64,000 nt of DNA from MGBC163016 sp964518575 (GCA_964518575.1 CAZFGW010000001.1:248001-312000); one strand, 5' to 3'. Counted from the first letter of the stretch, positions 1-9,114 are shown. Numbers and translations are program-made. Notes: generated by a model from the letters alone, not told the origin.

Positions 1-120
1 GAGGCGTTGCGAGATACTGCCCGGTATAGTTCGTGTACAGAGCGTCCTTTCGTAATCTCCAACCGTGCCCTCGGTGGTTTCCCGACGCTTGCTCCACCCT
101 TTTGTTGTCCCTGTGCTCAT
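1..120 (-). CDS. Start of an unidentified last gene of the Tad operon (partial)
   Basis: An open frame begins with ATG at 120 and overlaps the stop codon of the upstream TadG-like gene in an ATGA arrangement. It stays open for 40 codons to the window edge. The first residues are MSTGTTKGWSKRRETTEG, basic and polar, with no membrane segment visible yet. A purine-rich stretch (GGAAGGTAAGG) lies upstream inside the TadG-like gene. The translational coupling argues for a real gene. No family can be assigned from 40 residues; another Tad accessory protein is possible but unproven. Confidence 0.45.
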   Translation of the reverse strand, partial: MSTGTTKGWSKRRETTEGTVGDYERTLCTRTIPGSISQRL

Positions 121-2342
121 TGCCAAACCTTACCTTCCTCAAGCGGAGATATCGCCGAAAGAAGTGAGTTCAGCGCTGAACTCAACAAGCCAGCATGCTC
201 ACGAACCGCATCGGGAAGCGGAATTTCTATGCTGCCCTCCTCCTGCATAAAGGGCAATTCCACGTGCGCTATCGTGATCGTATCGGTGTCGAGCACATCA
301 TCGAATGCGCCTGTTATCTTCGATGCGATTGTTCCCATGAACCCTGTCGAGGGACTCGACAGGCTCAAGGCGTTCCTTTTGACCGACATGAAGGAAACGG
401 CGAACGAGGAGTCGTCATGTTGTGCGGGATGTGCCGAATTGAGGATGATCGGTTTGCGCGCGCGGGTGTCAGCGGGCTCGAATCCAACATCTTTGATCAG
501 GTCGGAAAGTGCCTTCGACGCCCAATCGCCCAACCCACTTGCGGTGTTTTGCGAAAAACCTCCGAGCGCATGGGACACTCCTGAGATCAGAGCGTCATGT
601 CCCTTCTCGTAAGCAGTCAGCACTGTTTCCCACAGTCCGACGACGAAGCCAGCACCTGCATTCAACACGCCACCTGATGGCATAATCATGTTCACAAGCC
701 CCGTTATGAGCGATCCGATGCTGTCTCCTTCATCGGGGACATCAGTGGACGCTGATACCGCCGCTCGCACACCGAGCGTGGTGCCACTCTGTACAAACAG
801 GCTTTCGAATCCCGTATCCGCTTGGTTGCGCTCCATGTTCACAACTAAGCAAATCGATCCGAGGTTTCCCGGAGGAGCAACCTCAATACGTTTCGCCACA
901 ATATCGGAAAGCACGCCTTTGAGTTCTTCTAAAAGCGGCGTTGCCTGCTCTTTAACCGCCTTGCTCAAAGGATCCGATGCTGCGCGCGCCTCGGCATATG
1001 CAGCAAGCGCCTGCCGAAAACGCTCATAGTGATGTTCGAACCCATTCGCAATAGCAGTGGAAGCCGCTGCAACGTTGCCCACGCTTGCAACCGTGAACTC
1101 GCAAAGCGGGCAGGTCTCAAAACCATCGGGCGCACGATCGAGTTCTTCAAGCGAGCCCAGATATGAGAATCCCGCTGCGTGTGGACATCCCGTCCACGCG
1201 TGCATCATGCTCTTCTCGCCGGATAGTGTTACCGGATAGACGCTCTCTTTGAAGAGCTCCGTTGCCCGCAGCTCATCGGTGTTTCTGAACAAATGCGGCA
1301 TCTGATACGAAAAGGCATCTTCGGCATCCACGATGAACGCATCGCGCAGTTTCTCATCGGCATATTCGTAGAACCTTTTGCGGATCATCGCATTCGCTTT
1401 TTCTTCGACAGTGCTTCCTGTCAGCGTCCAGTCGGAAAGACGGGCCTGATAATATGCTTGAATTCGCTTGAGCGCAACCGAAAATGACCACGCATCGACG
1501 CTCGCGTAGTGAGGATTATCTCCCTCGGCAATCGAAGAGAGCGATTCGGCGCGTTCCCTCATGCAGCCGTCGGGATAGTCACCACAGTCCGCACGAAAGG
1601 CATCAAGCTTCGCTTCCTGTGCATGCGCGGCTGCCTCCTCCGCCTTCGCAGTGTCCTCGCGCAGTGAAGGCGCGCGATCTGTGACCTTGGCTGCAATATC
1701 CGTCAGGTCATCATGTGTCGTCACCAAAGGTTCTCCCTCGGGTGGTAACAATTGCGCAAGCGCGAAATAGTTTGCCGACAAAGCACCCTGGTCATTCGCC
1801 TTCGCTACCCCAATCGCATTGACTGTACACAAAAAGGGAAGCAATCGCTGCAGCCGATCAAGTCCCGCTGTAGCCTGGTCGTAGAACCTGTCGCGCGCCT
1901 GTGCTGTTTTCAATCCCATCTCGATCAGCTTCTCCGAAAGCGCGGCGGCGGGCGGAACGCATGCAGCCACGACGCCGAGTCCACTCAAGGCTGCTGAGGT
2001 CAATCCCATACTGAGCAGGATCGCATCGCAGACAGCAGCAACCGTTTTGAATTCCGCGACCTCATTCTGAGATGCCAGTGCAGCTACATCGGCAACTTCT
2101 TGGATCTCGGCAGATGCAGAATGCACGCGATATACCTGTGCGCCACTGAAGATGAGTGCGATCGAAACAAAAAGGGATATCACCATCGCAACCGTTGTCA
2201 TGCCGTTCTCGTCAACAAGGACACTACGAACGCGCCTGCATTGTCGCCTTCGAAAAAGCCGCAAGGGGCGCGAGTAGTGTAAGCAACGTATTCGACGCCT
2301 CAATCGTGCAAAGCATTCGAGAAAGGTACGCTTTCGTTTCAT
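117..2342 (-). CDS. Large TadG-like pilus-associated envelope protein
   Basis: A 741-residue protein with a very basic N-terminus (about 45 residues), then a TadE/TadG-type segment (ENGMTTVAMVISLF) giving one membrane anchor, and a long predicted extracellular region. A metal-site-like cluster sits near residues 379-413: His followed by four residues and Cys (HAWTGCPHA), then CPLC about 26 residues later. This resembles the small His/Cys motif seen in Ada-type zinc sites, but that link is inference. I chose the ATG at 2342 because it overlaps the TadE stop as ATGA; a GTG four codons upstream is the alternative. As the largest pseudopilin-like protein of the locus it may sit at the pilus base or tip. 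Family membership rests on position and the N-terminal segment only. Confidence 0.7.
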   Translation of the reverse strand: MKRKRTFLECFARLRRRIRCLHYSRPLRLFRRRQCRRVRSVLVDENGMTTVAMVISLFVSIALIFSGAQVYRVHSASAEIQEVADVAALASQNEVAEFKTVAAVCDAILLSMGLTSAALSGLGVVAACVPPAAALSEKLIEMGLKTAQARDRFYDQATAGLDRLQRLLPFLCTVNAIGVAKANDQGALSANYFALAQLLPPEGEPLVTTHDDLTDIAAKVTDRAPSLREDTAKAEEAAAHAQEAKLDAFRADCGDYPDGCMRERAESLSSIAEGDNPHYASVDAWSFSVALKRIQAYYQARLSDWTLTGSTVEEKANAMIRKRFYEYADEKLRDAFIVDAEDAFSYQMPHLFRNTDELRATELFKESVYPVTLSGEKSMMHAWTGCPHAAGFSYLGSLEELDRAPDGFETCPLCEFTVASVGNVAAASTAIANGFEHHYERFRQALAAYAEARAASDPLSKAVKEQATPLLEELKGVLSDIVAKRIEVAPPGNLGSICLVVNMERNQADTGFESLFVQSGTTLGVRAAVSASTDVPDEGDSIGSLITGLVNMIMPSGGVLNAGAGFVVGLWETVLTAYEKGHDALISGVSHALGGFSQNTASGLGDWASKALSDLIKDVGFEPADTRARKPIILNSAHPAQHDDSSFAVSFMSVKRNALSLSSPSTGFMGTIASKITGAFDDVLDTDTITIAHVELPFMQEEGSIEIPLPDAVREHAGLLSSALNSLLSAISPLEEGKVWQ

Positions 2343-2854
2343 AACTGCACCCACCCGTCAGCATCGCTTCCGGAAAGACTCTCTCGCGCCCACGTCGGCT
2401 GGACTGCACCGCGCGCTTCAACTTCGATATCGATATCCCCTGATTGACCCGTAATGCCGAGCGCGGTCATGCCGATGTCTAAAAGCGGCAGGGGGCGTGC
2501 TTTGTTTTTGATCACAACCCTGACCTCCTCGGATGTTTCATTACCCTCAAGTTCGATCTGCCAAGAGCATCCGCCTTCATGTTTATGGAACTGCTCCATC
2601 TGAGGAATGGCTGAAAGCCTTCGCCGTATGTACTGTTCAGGAGACGAGCCCGCATCCGCAGAAACAGTTGCAAGCAACCGACAGCCTTCACTTGCCGCCG
2701 CGCTCATGACGATGCAGTCATAGAGGATGATGCCCGGCTGTATGAGCAAAAGCACAAGCCCCATCAACACTGGAAGCGCAAACGCCGCCTCGAGTGTTGC
2801 CTGACCGCGCGCATCTCTGATGCGCTTCCGTACACGTTCAATACATGAGCGCAT
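2339..2854 (-). CDS. TadE-family minor pseudopilin
   Basis: About 171 residues. After a short basic leader (RIRDARG) comes the TadE-type motif G-QATLEAAFALPVLMG, which merges into a single hydrophobic helix. The remaining 110 residues form a polar extracytoplasmic domain. TadE proteins are processed by a prepilin peptidase after the glycine and act as minor components or assembly factors of Flp pili. The start is uncertain: ATG at 2854 is used here, with GTG at 2866 possible. Its stop overlaps the ATG of the downstream TadG-like gene, so the two are translationally coupled. No prepilin peptidase gene lies inside the window. Confidence 0.8.
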   Translation of the reverse strand: MRSCIERVRKRIRDARGQATLEAAFALPVLMGLVLLLIQPGIILYDCIVMSAAASEGCRLLATVSADAGSSPEQYIRRRLSAIPQMEQFHKHEGGCSWQIELEGNETSEEVRVVIKNKARPLPLLDIGMTALGITGQSGDIDIEVEARGAVQPTWARESLSGSDADGWVQL

Positions 2855-3059
2855 CGCATGCCCCACTTATCAGCACCTCAGCGTTATGGGATGCGGATGA
2901 AACCGCATGTTCGACCAAGACACCTTCACCCAGAACATTCATCAGTGCGCCAAGCGCAACGATGATGCTCAGCATCAATGCGAAAACGATCGCGAACTCC
3001 GCGGTCGCTTGACCGCTTTCGCCTAGAGGCTGTTGATCCCTGTCGAGATCGCGTTCCAC
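2838..3059 (-). CDS. Short TadE-like pseudopilin in the Tad operon
   Basis: A 73-residue protein if started at the GTG at 3059, whose upstream AGAAG may serve as a ribosome site. The sequence GESG-QATAEFAIVFALML gives the TadE/pilin processing site and hydrophobic helix, followed by only about 35 residues. The same frame is open much further upstream, but there it overlaps the Flp pilin gene and looks non-coding. With this start it overlaps the end of the pilin gene by 37 bases and the next TadE gene by 17. The family call rests on the motif and context; the start codon is the weak point. Confidence 0.6.
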   Translation of the reverse strand: MERDLDRDQQPLGESGQATAEFAIVFALMLSIIVALGALMNVLGEGVLVEHAVSSASHNAEVLISGACDALMY

Positions 3060-3358
3060 AATTCTTCTAATTTGGGCCTGAAGACAGTTATGGCTATGAT
3101 CGCAATGACCACAAGCACTCCGACCAAGATCGCATATTCCGTGGTTCCCTGACCTTTTGCGCACCGAAGCTTGCTGATAAGACCCGCGGTGATCCTCCCA
3201 GTACAACACTGCACCCTCTGGAGTAAGGATGCGCCTGCACGTAGTGCGCGCTCGACCTGAGCGATCAGGATGCGAGTACCTGCGACCACCCTGCATCTTA
3301 TGGGCAACTGATTGTTGCCCTTGTTCCGAGTGAAGATACCTTCGTGTGTGTTTCCCAT
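3023..3358 (-). CDS. Flp-type major pilin with unusually long leader
   Basis: 111 residues. The C-terminal 42 residues are a standard Flp pilin: the prepilin cleavage site G69 followed by QGTTEY (the E and Y at +5 and +6 are the family signature), a hydrophobic helix (AILVGVLVVIAIIAITVF) and a short tail. The ATG at 3358 has a good Shine-Dalgarno (AGGAAG). The oddity is the 69-residue basic leader, since Flp leaders are usually about 10-25 residues. The leader includes Cys51-Cys52. It follows tadC by 33 bases and is probably the structural subunit of the pilus made by this operon. Confidence 0.8.
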   Translation of the reverse strand: MGNTHEGIFTRNKGNNQLPIRCRVVAGTRILIAQVERALRAGASLLQRVQCCTGRITAGLISKLRCAKGQGTTEYAILVGVLVVIAIIAITVFRPKLEELWNAISTGINSL

Positions 3359-3391
3359 GCTTTCTTCCTTTCTGTTCGCTTCTATCCAACA

Positions 3392-4333
3392 TCAAAAACC
3401 ACCACCTACCAGCTCAAGCATCACCGGACCGAGAACGAGGATCATCATTGCGGGCAGGATCAATGTTCCCGTCGGAATCATCATCTTGACCGGCGCTTTC
3501 GCGATCTGCTCTTCCCGCTGCGCACGGTAGTCCTGGCGCGCCTCAACGCTTTGCGCCTCGAGCCCTTCGACCATGGACGAACCGAAGCGGATCGAGCGGA
3601 TGATCGTCTCAACAACTCGGGAGAACAGAGGAGACGCATATGACTGGGCAACCGTCCTGAGCGCCTCATCGCGCCGTTCCAGTCCCGTGCTCCACGTGCG
3701 CTCAGCAATCGACATATCCTCTGCGAGCAGCGTGTCAAAGTGCCCGGCATACAGCCGCATGCTCATATCGAAGGAAAGACCACTGCGCATTCCGAGCGCG
3801 ATAACGTCGAGCATTTCGGGAAGATGGCGCTCCATTTCGCGCGTTCGCCATTCGATCCGCTGACGCACAACCTGGGCCGGGGCGAGCCAGCCGACCAGAA
3901 TTCCGCTGATCGAGAAAACTAAGGTCATAGGAATCGATACCACAAGTCCCATGACGGCTCCAGCAAGACCCGCGCAGAGCGCAATCCTTGCGCGCGCTTC
4001 TTCATAGCCGCGCGTATCCACCATTGACGACAAGCCCGCCCGCTGTGCCCGTTGTGGGAATTTCGAACTTTCGATAAGAATCTCAGGACACAGGTATTTG
4101 AGCTTGCCCATCGCAGAACGGCGCGTGCATTCTTCCATGTACAAAATGATCTTCGTCTCCAAAAACGAGGTACTCTTGAGGTCGTTTTTGCTCGTATGTA
4201 AAGACGCAAGGAGACTTTCTTTATGAACTGCTCTTCGGTGCCATCGTTCCCACGTACTCCAAAAGATGAACCCGAACACCGCAGCCATGATTACTGCAAG
4301 AATCGGAAGGATATGAAAGAGGTCAACACTCAT
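3392..4333 (-). CDS. tadC: TadC-type inner-membrane platform protein (T2SS F family)
   Basis: 313 residues with an N-terminal membrane helix, a cytoplasmic stretch, a central pair of hydrophobic segments (about residues 120-155), the conserved region ERHLPEMLDVIALGMRSGLSFDMSM, and a C-terminal helix pair. This is the layout of the type II secretion F domain. TadB and TadC form the membrane platform on which the TadA ATPase drives pilin assembly. It starts 3 bases after the tadB stop on the same strand, so the pair is co-transcribed and probably translationally coupled. Confidence 0.88.
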   Translation of the reverse strand: MSVDLFHILPILAVIMAAVFGFIFWSTWERWHRRAVHKESLLASLHTSKNDLKSTSFLETKIILYMEECTRRSAMGKLKYLCPEILIESSKFPQRAQRAGLSSMVDTRGYEEARARIALCAGLAGAVMGLVVSIPMTLVFSISGILVGWLAPAQVVRQRIEWRTREMERHLPEMLDVIALGMRSGLSFDMSMRLYAGHFDTLLAEDMSIAERTWSTGLERRDEALRTVAQSYASPLFSRVVETIIRSIRFGSSMVEGLEAQSVEARQDYRAQREEQIAKAPVKMMIPTGTLILPAMMILVLGPVMLELVGGGF

Positions 4334-4336
4334 GGT

Positions 4337-5305
4337 TCACACCGTATCCACGCGGAGCATATGCCGCACCACCAAAACACCTATGATCTGCATGGCAAAG
4401 GCGATGCCGAGAAGCGCCATACCGAGAAAGCTCCCGAAGAACGGGGCGAGGAAATCAGGACTCAGTGCCGAGAAGAACGCGATAAGCACAAAGGGCATGA
4501 TCGTTACGATGGTCGCTGACAGTTTCGCCTGAGCCGTCTGAACCCGTAGGCTCCGCGTGAGTGCCAACTCACTCTCGATCGATTCCTGTGCGGCTTCCAG
4601 TACCGGCGCAATGCTTCCGCCGCTTTTGTGTTGCACATCAAGCGCAACAGCGACAAAGGAGAGTTCTGGGATACCTTTGCGATCTTCAAGAATCGAAAGC
4701 GCCTCGGTGGTGGTGTCGCCCACTTGAAGCCGCTGTGCGGCAATACCGAAGAGCTTGCCAAGCGAACTGCCCACTTCATGCGCCGTGGTATCGAGCGCCT
4801 GCGGCAATGATTGACCAGCACGGAAGCAGGTGATCATCGAACGCAATGCCTCAGGAATATCTTCGCGCATCGCGATGTTTCTGCGCTCAGATCGATTCTT
4901 TACGAAGCCGACGAACGCGATGATGACGATACCGCATATGGCAATACCGAAAACGAGAGAACGGGTAAGCACCAGTCCAAGCACGCCCATCACAAGAGCA
5001 CCCTCAATGATCAATGACACGATAACGACCTCGGAAAGTCCTTTTCTTCCCGCGTCGAAAACAAGTGTCGCTTCATGCGCCCATGCTGACACGCCGCGGA
5101 TGCTCATTAGATGTTTCGCCACCGGCATGCACCAAACTGCGCACCCGCGCAACCGCGCGATCAGTTGCTCCTTTTTGTCAGCCGCGAACATTGCCACGAT
5201 CGCGTCGCGCCTTTTCCACATCCCGAAAAGCGCGCGGACGCAGAGGTATCCGGTTATGCCCGCAAAAAGAGCTGCTAGGCACGCCCATAGGCTTGCTGTT
5301 CCCAT
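4337..5305 (-). CDS. tadB: TadB-type inner-membrane platform protein (T2SS F family)
   Basis: 322 residues: an N-terminal membrane helix, then the F-domain signature (REDIPEALRSMITCFRAGQSLPQAL and FVAVALDVQHKSGGSIAPVLE), with two more hydrophobic segments at the C-terminus. It partners TadC in the Tad pilus platform. The ATG at 5305 has a near-ideal ribosome site (AAGGAGGTGGAG) that lies inside the tadA coding sequence, so the 31-base overlap with tadA is real. The gene order tadZ-tadA-tadB-tadC is the usual Tad order. Confidence 0.9.
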   Translation of the reverse strand: MGTASLWACLAALFAGITGYLCVRALFGMWKRRDAIVAMFAADKKEQLIARLRGCAVWCMPVAKHLMSIRGVSAWAHEATLVFDAGRKGLSEVVIVSLIIEGALVMGVLGLVLTRSLVFGIAICGIVIIAFVGFVKNRSERRNIAMREDIPEALRSMITCFRAGQSLPQALDTTAHEVGSSLGKLFGIAAQRLQVGDTTTEALSILEDRKGIPELSFVAVALDVQHKSGGSIAPVLEAAQESIESELALTRSLRVQTAQAKLSATIVTIMPFVLIAFFSALSPDFLAPFFGSFLGMALLGIAFAMQIIGVLVVRHMLRVDTV

Positions 5306-6612
5306 AGCTCCACCTCCTTTTCACGAACCTGCACCGTTCCTTTCCCAGCACGGAGCTCGTCAAGCAGGTGAGCACGGGCAACCCAACGCCCCGCATCTTC
5401 AAAGCGCTCTCGCACGAAAATGCGCTCGATCATGCATTTCCCTTTCGCGCGATCGAACCCAACCTCAGCGACCGTGGAGAGAAAGCGATGACCCGCAGCA
5501 TCCCTTGCAAGCTGAATGATGAAGTCGAAGGCGGATCCGATCTGTGACTCGATGGCTTCAACAGGAAGATCAACTGCGTAGCGCACCATCGTGACCATAC
5601 GATCGAAAACATCCTCCGGTGCATTTGCGTGGAGCGTGGTCAGCGACCCATCGTGGCCGGTATTCATGGCCTGCAGCATATCGAGCGCTTCTCCACCACG
5701 GCATTCGCCGACGATGATGCGATCGGGTCGCATACGCAAAGCATTGATCACCAGATCCCTGATCGTGATCTCGCCTTCGCCTTCAGCATTTTTAGGGCGC
5801 GCCTCCATGCGCACCACATGGTGCCCTTGGCTTATTTTGAGCTCCGCCGAATCCTCAATAGTGATGATGCGTTCATCGATATTGATGAGGTGCGAGAGCG
5901 CATTGAGCAGCGTGGTCTTGCCGCTTCCCGTCCCGCCCGAAACGACAACATTCTTCCGATGGGCGATGATCCATCCAAGGAACACCCGCATGCGGTCATC
6001 TAGGGAGCCTTGATCCCTCATCTCCTCAAGCGTCATTGCATGTTTGGTAAAAGCGCGGATGGTCAGATGCGGACCATCGGGAGCAATGGGCGGAATGACA
6101 GCGTTGACACGATGCCCTTCCGGCAGTCGCGCATTCACCATCGGCGATGATTCGTCAATTCGCCGTCCCAACGGAGAGATAATCCGGTCGATCAGGACAC
6201 GCACCTGCTCATCGCTTTCGAATCGCAGGTTGCTTTTGATCAGCCTCCCCTCACGCTCGAAGAAGATGCTTTCAGAGCCGTTGATCATGATCTCGGTGAT
6301 ACTTTCATCATCAATGAGACTCTCGATCGGACCCATACCGAATACGACATCGATGAGTTCGTCGGTGAGTTTGCGTTTCTCTGCGCCAGAGAGTGTTGAC
6401 CACTTCGCATCCATGAGTGCATGGCGACATGATGAGCGCAGTTCGTTGCGCGCACGCTGCGGATTATCCACCATGATGGCGGCGATCGCCTCGAGCGACG
6501 TCCATGCCTTTACGTCACGCCGCAGCTCATCAACGGTAAGTGAAGCAGCACTCGATCCGCGCATCCGCGCTGTTGCGCCTTCGGCTGCACGTACGCGATC
6601 ACTCAAACTCAT
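5275..6612 (-). CDS. tadA: TadA/CpaF pilus assembly ATPase
   Basis: 445 residues. It shows the CpaF/VirB11 secretion ATPase pattern: a helical N-terminal domain, the sequence DESITEIMINGSE, Walker A GGTGSGKTT near residues 225-233, an Asp/His-box region with IIVGECRGGEALDML, and TGHDGSLTTLHANAP. It forms the hexameric motor that powers Flp pilus assembly at the cytoplasmic face. The start overlaps the tadZ stop as ATGA. The length is typical for the family and all ATPase motifs look intact. Confidence 0.95.
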   Translation of the reverse strand: MSLSDRVRAAEGATARMRGSSAASLTVDELRRDVKAWTSLEAIAAIMVDNPQRARNELRSSCRHALMDAKWSTLSGAEKRKLTDELIDVVFGMGPIESLIDDESITEIMINGSESIFFEREGRLIKSNLRFESDEQVRVLIDRIISPLGRRIDESSPMVNARLPEGHRVNAVIPPIAPDGPHLTIRAFTKHAMTLEEMRDQGSLDDRMRVFLGWIIAHRKNVVVSGGTGSGKTTLLNALSHLINIDERIITIEDSAELKISQGHHVVRMEARPKNAEGEGEITIRDLVINALRMRPDRIIVGECRGGEALDMLQAMNTGHDGSLTTLHANAPEDVFDRMVTMVRYAVDLPVEAIESQIGSAFDFIIQLARDAAGHRFLSTVAEVGFDRAKGKCMIERIFVRERFEDAGRWVARAHLLDELRAGKGTVQVREKEVELWEQQAYGRA

Positions 6613-8033
6613 AGTGGCATCTCTTTCGTTCCCGCCGCCTGCTCCATCTGCGGAACGCCTTTAGGAAATTGGAATCCGCGTGCATGACGACTCGTAGCTT
6701 TCGTATCTTTATGCGAGGTCGACGAAGATATGTTTCGAGGAGACCGACGCCGAGGATTGCCGCGCGCGATTCGGCGCTCCCACCGTTCAAGAAAGTTCCG
6801 ACCAACCCCCTCGGGCAAACATGTTGAAGCCGGCAACGCGGGCAGCAATTCATCGAGAACAGCGGTCACGCTTTCCCGAAACGGATTGGTCGAATCGAAA
6901 AGTGCACGGGCCTTTCCCGATCCGCAGAGCTCTTCGACCTCACTTCCGCCATCAGCAAGTTCGAAAACATGCGCGCCCTGCATCACCGAGGCAATATCGA
7001 GCGCCGTAAACGCTGCCTTGCGCGCGCATTTATTCAGAGCGTATACGAACGAACGCGTAGCGATTCCCATCCTCATGCATAAGTCCACAGCGTGCTGACA
7101 CGCACGAACCGAAGAGGCGCGCTGATCGATGAGGAAGAGCGCACAGGAGCTCTTTTCTAAGATGACCGCGTGATGTTCCGACCAGTTCGAGCCCGTATTG
7201 ATGAAGATGACGTCAAATGTCTCGGAGAGAAACTCAATCAGAGGTCCAATCGAAGCGATGATCGACTCACCATATTCGATCCGCTTCGGCGCACCCACCA
7301 AAACGGGAAGATCTGACCCAGCTTGCACAAGAGCCTTTTGCAATGACTGAGGATCGCCCAGAAGCTCGTCGATCGTTACGGGATCGCTCATTCCAAACAT
7401 GCTATGCATGTCGCCGAATTGAAGGTCGCAATCAAGCAGAAGCGTATTCAAACCTCGCTGTACCGCATCGATCGCACACAGCGCAATGAACGAGCTTTTG
7501 CCCACACCGCCGCTTCCGCTGACCACGCTGAGCACGAAGGCGCTTTGCTCGACCGGCGCTTCCGATCGATTGCTCAACCATGCTGGAAGAGCCTGCTTGT
7601 CACATAGCTCGCTCGCTGTCAGCGCCGGATTGCTTGTCGGCGTATTTCGTAATGAGGCGCACGTAAGCGGAGAACGCATTGCCATCTCACGGGCGAACAC
7701 AAGAGCGAACTCATGCGGCTCGAGCACTTCGGTCACACCCGCTGATGAAGCGCGCGACATGACCGACCCGCTCACGTGAGGAAGGATGCACGTAAGCGCG
7801 ATCTGCGGCTTATCTTCGTGAAGCGCCGCAGCGATATTGATCGCGTCCATATCATCAGCAGCGAAGATCCACACCGCATCGATGTCATCGCGCGCCCTAA
7901 CCTCTCGCCGTATATCATCAGCCTTGAAGAAGGTGTCAATCCAAGCCGTCTGCGTTAGATCGACGTCATTTAAAAGGAGCAACTCTGGTCGAATCAAGCT
8001 CTCCGAATCCGCACACAGCGCGATCTTTCCCAT
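6609..8033 (-). CDS. tadZ: TadZ/CpaE-type ParA-like ATPase
   Basis: 474 residues. An N-terminal receiver-like domain (about 1-130) lacks an obvious phospho-acceptor signature. It is followed by a MinD/ParA-type ATPase with deviant Walker A SGSGGVGKSS near residue 170 and LLLDCDLQFGD as the A' motif. TadZ/CpaE proteins localise the Tad machine to a site in the cell, often a pole. The ATG at 8033 has the ribosome site AGGAG. The last 60 residues are basic and Ser/Thr-rich and look disordered. Confidence 0.88.
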   Translation of the reverse strand: MGKIALCADSESLIRPELLLLNDVDLTQTAWIDTFFKADDIRREVRARDDIDAVWIFAADDMDAINIAAALHEDKPQIALTCILPHVSGSVMSRASSAGVTEVLEPHEFALVFAREMAMRSPLTCASLRNTPTSNPALTASELCDKQALPAWLSNRSEAPVEQSAFVLSVVSGSGGVGKSSFIALCAIDAVQRGLNTLLLDCDLQFGDMHSMFGMSDPVTIDELLGDPQSLQKALVQAGSDLPVLVGAPKRIEYGESIIASIGPLIEFLSETFDVIFINTGSNWSEHHAVILEKSSCALFLIDQRASSVRACQHAVDLCMRMGIATRSFVYALNKCARKAAFTALDIASVMQGAHVFELADGGSEVEELCGSGKARALFDSTNPFRESVTAVLDELLPALPASTCLPEGVGRNFLERWERRIARGNPRRRSPRNISSSTSHKDTKATSRHARGFQFPKGVPQMEQAAGTKEMPL

Positions 8034-8042
8034 AGCGCTCTC

Positions 8043-8795
8043 CTATTCGTTTCTCGCATGCGTCGTATTCGTATCAGGCGCCACGGTTTCATTTGTCTCT
8101 GCTTTGTGCTGCACACTCCCTGCATCCTTTTTCCCGGCATCCTTAGTCTCAGAGGGAAGCACGAAGTAGAGTTGGAGGTTCTCTGCGGCGGCGACCATCT
8201 CTTCAACCTTCGCTGGAGCGAGTGCGAGCGTTATCCATGCCGTTGAGCTTTTTGAGAGCGAATCCTCAGAAGAGCTTGTTGCGAGCACGAGCACATCGGA
8301 TGCCAATTTCGTCGTCGCGTTGGCGCCGACAGCATAAACATCGGTATGCATACCGGGAGAAAGTGCGCCGCCAACCGCTTGCACTTCTTGAGCGGGAACG
8401 CTGATCGCGCTCAAGCCCGCTGGCACTTCAATGCGCTCAGCATCAAAGCCGAAACGGGATGAAGAGATGACCTCTCCTGCCAGAACAGTCGACCCGAGTT
8501 GTTTACCGACTGCATCAGCTTTAGAGAGCACCGCATGAGCAGGCAACAGGGAGGTGACCCATTTCTTGACATCAATATCACCCTCCGAGATAGTTTCACC
8601 CGCCGTCAGATCACGACGAGCAACACATACCTCAATCTGATCGCCGCCATACTTGGCGAGGATCTCCGACTGCGCCGCGGCAGCTTGTTGATCAACTTGA
8701 AAAACGTACAGCCCGACACAAAGAGCGCAACCAATGCCACACATGAGACCGATGATGGTGGATTTGTTCCTTGTTATGGATCTCGTTCGCTTCAT
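8043..8795 (-). CDS. cpaB: CpaB/RcpC-type pilus assembly protein with SAF domain
   Basis: 250 residues. One N-terminal membrane helix (about 12-32) is followed by an SAF-type domain with the CpaB pattern VCVARRDLTAGETISEGD and VGKQLGSTVLAGEVI. A Lys/Asp/Ala-rich tail ends the protein. CpaB/RcpC stabilises or guides the pilus in the envelope; there is no secretin gene here, as expected in a Gram-positive. The ATG at 8795 sits 5 bases after AAGGAG; a GTG two codons upstream is less likely. It is the first gene of the Tad operon. Confidence 0.85.
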   Translation of the reverse strand: MKRTRSITRNKSTIIGLMCGIGCALCVGLYVFQVDQQAAAAQSEILAKYGGDQIEVCVARRDLTAGETISEGDIDVKKWVTSLLPAHAVLSKADAVGKQLGSTVLAGEVISSSRFGFDAERIEVPAGLSAISVPAQEVQAVGGALSPGMHTDVYAVGANATTKLASDVLVLATSSSEDSLSKSSTAWITLALAPAKVEEMVAAAENLQLYFVLPSETKDAGKKDAGSVQHKAETNETVAPDTNTTHARNE

Positions 8796-9105
8796 CACCA
8801 CTCCTTACGTTGCTTGCAGTGCCATTGTGATGAGTTCGTCTTGCAAAACCCTTCCCCATGTCTTACACAGCAGCAAGAAGCATCTAATGCGAATGTTTTG
8901 ATATTCACGTCATATGCCAGAGAAATCTAACGCCACTCTCACACCGATCTGACAGAGGACGGTTCGTGAGAGAGCGAAAGCGAATAGAGTAGGCGGAAGG
9001 GGGCATGATGTCTGTGTTTTCGACGGGGCGCATACCGAAGCGCTCTTCGATCGTCATCTGAATTGCATAGAGCGCTTTTCTCTTTTCGCCGCCTTGAGAG
9101 AGGTC
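8796..9105. other. Gap between the Tad operon and tRNA-Val
   Basis: This gap must hold the Tad operon promoter on the minus strand, but I could not find a convincing pair of -35 and -10 boxes. A 95-codon minus-strand frame (8905-9192) crosses the gap but runs into the tRNA gene and has no recognisable content, so I treat it as non-coding. Confidence 0.4.
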
Positions 9106-9114
9106 TGCTATAAT
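9106..9114 (+). promoter_or_regulatory. Extended -10 promoter of tRNA-Val
   Basis: The sequence TGCTATAAT at 9106-9114 is an extended -10 element (TGN plus a perfect TATAAT). Transcription would begin near 9121, 15 bases before the mature tRNA. No good -35 lies at the standard distance, which suits an extended -10 promoter. Confidence 0.6.

Noticed and set aside
2838..3395. Full 185-codon version of the short TadE-like frame
   Set aside because: The first 110 codons overlap the Flp pilin gene in another frame and read as basic low-complexity sequence; only the last part has pilin features.
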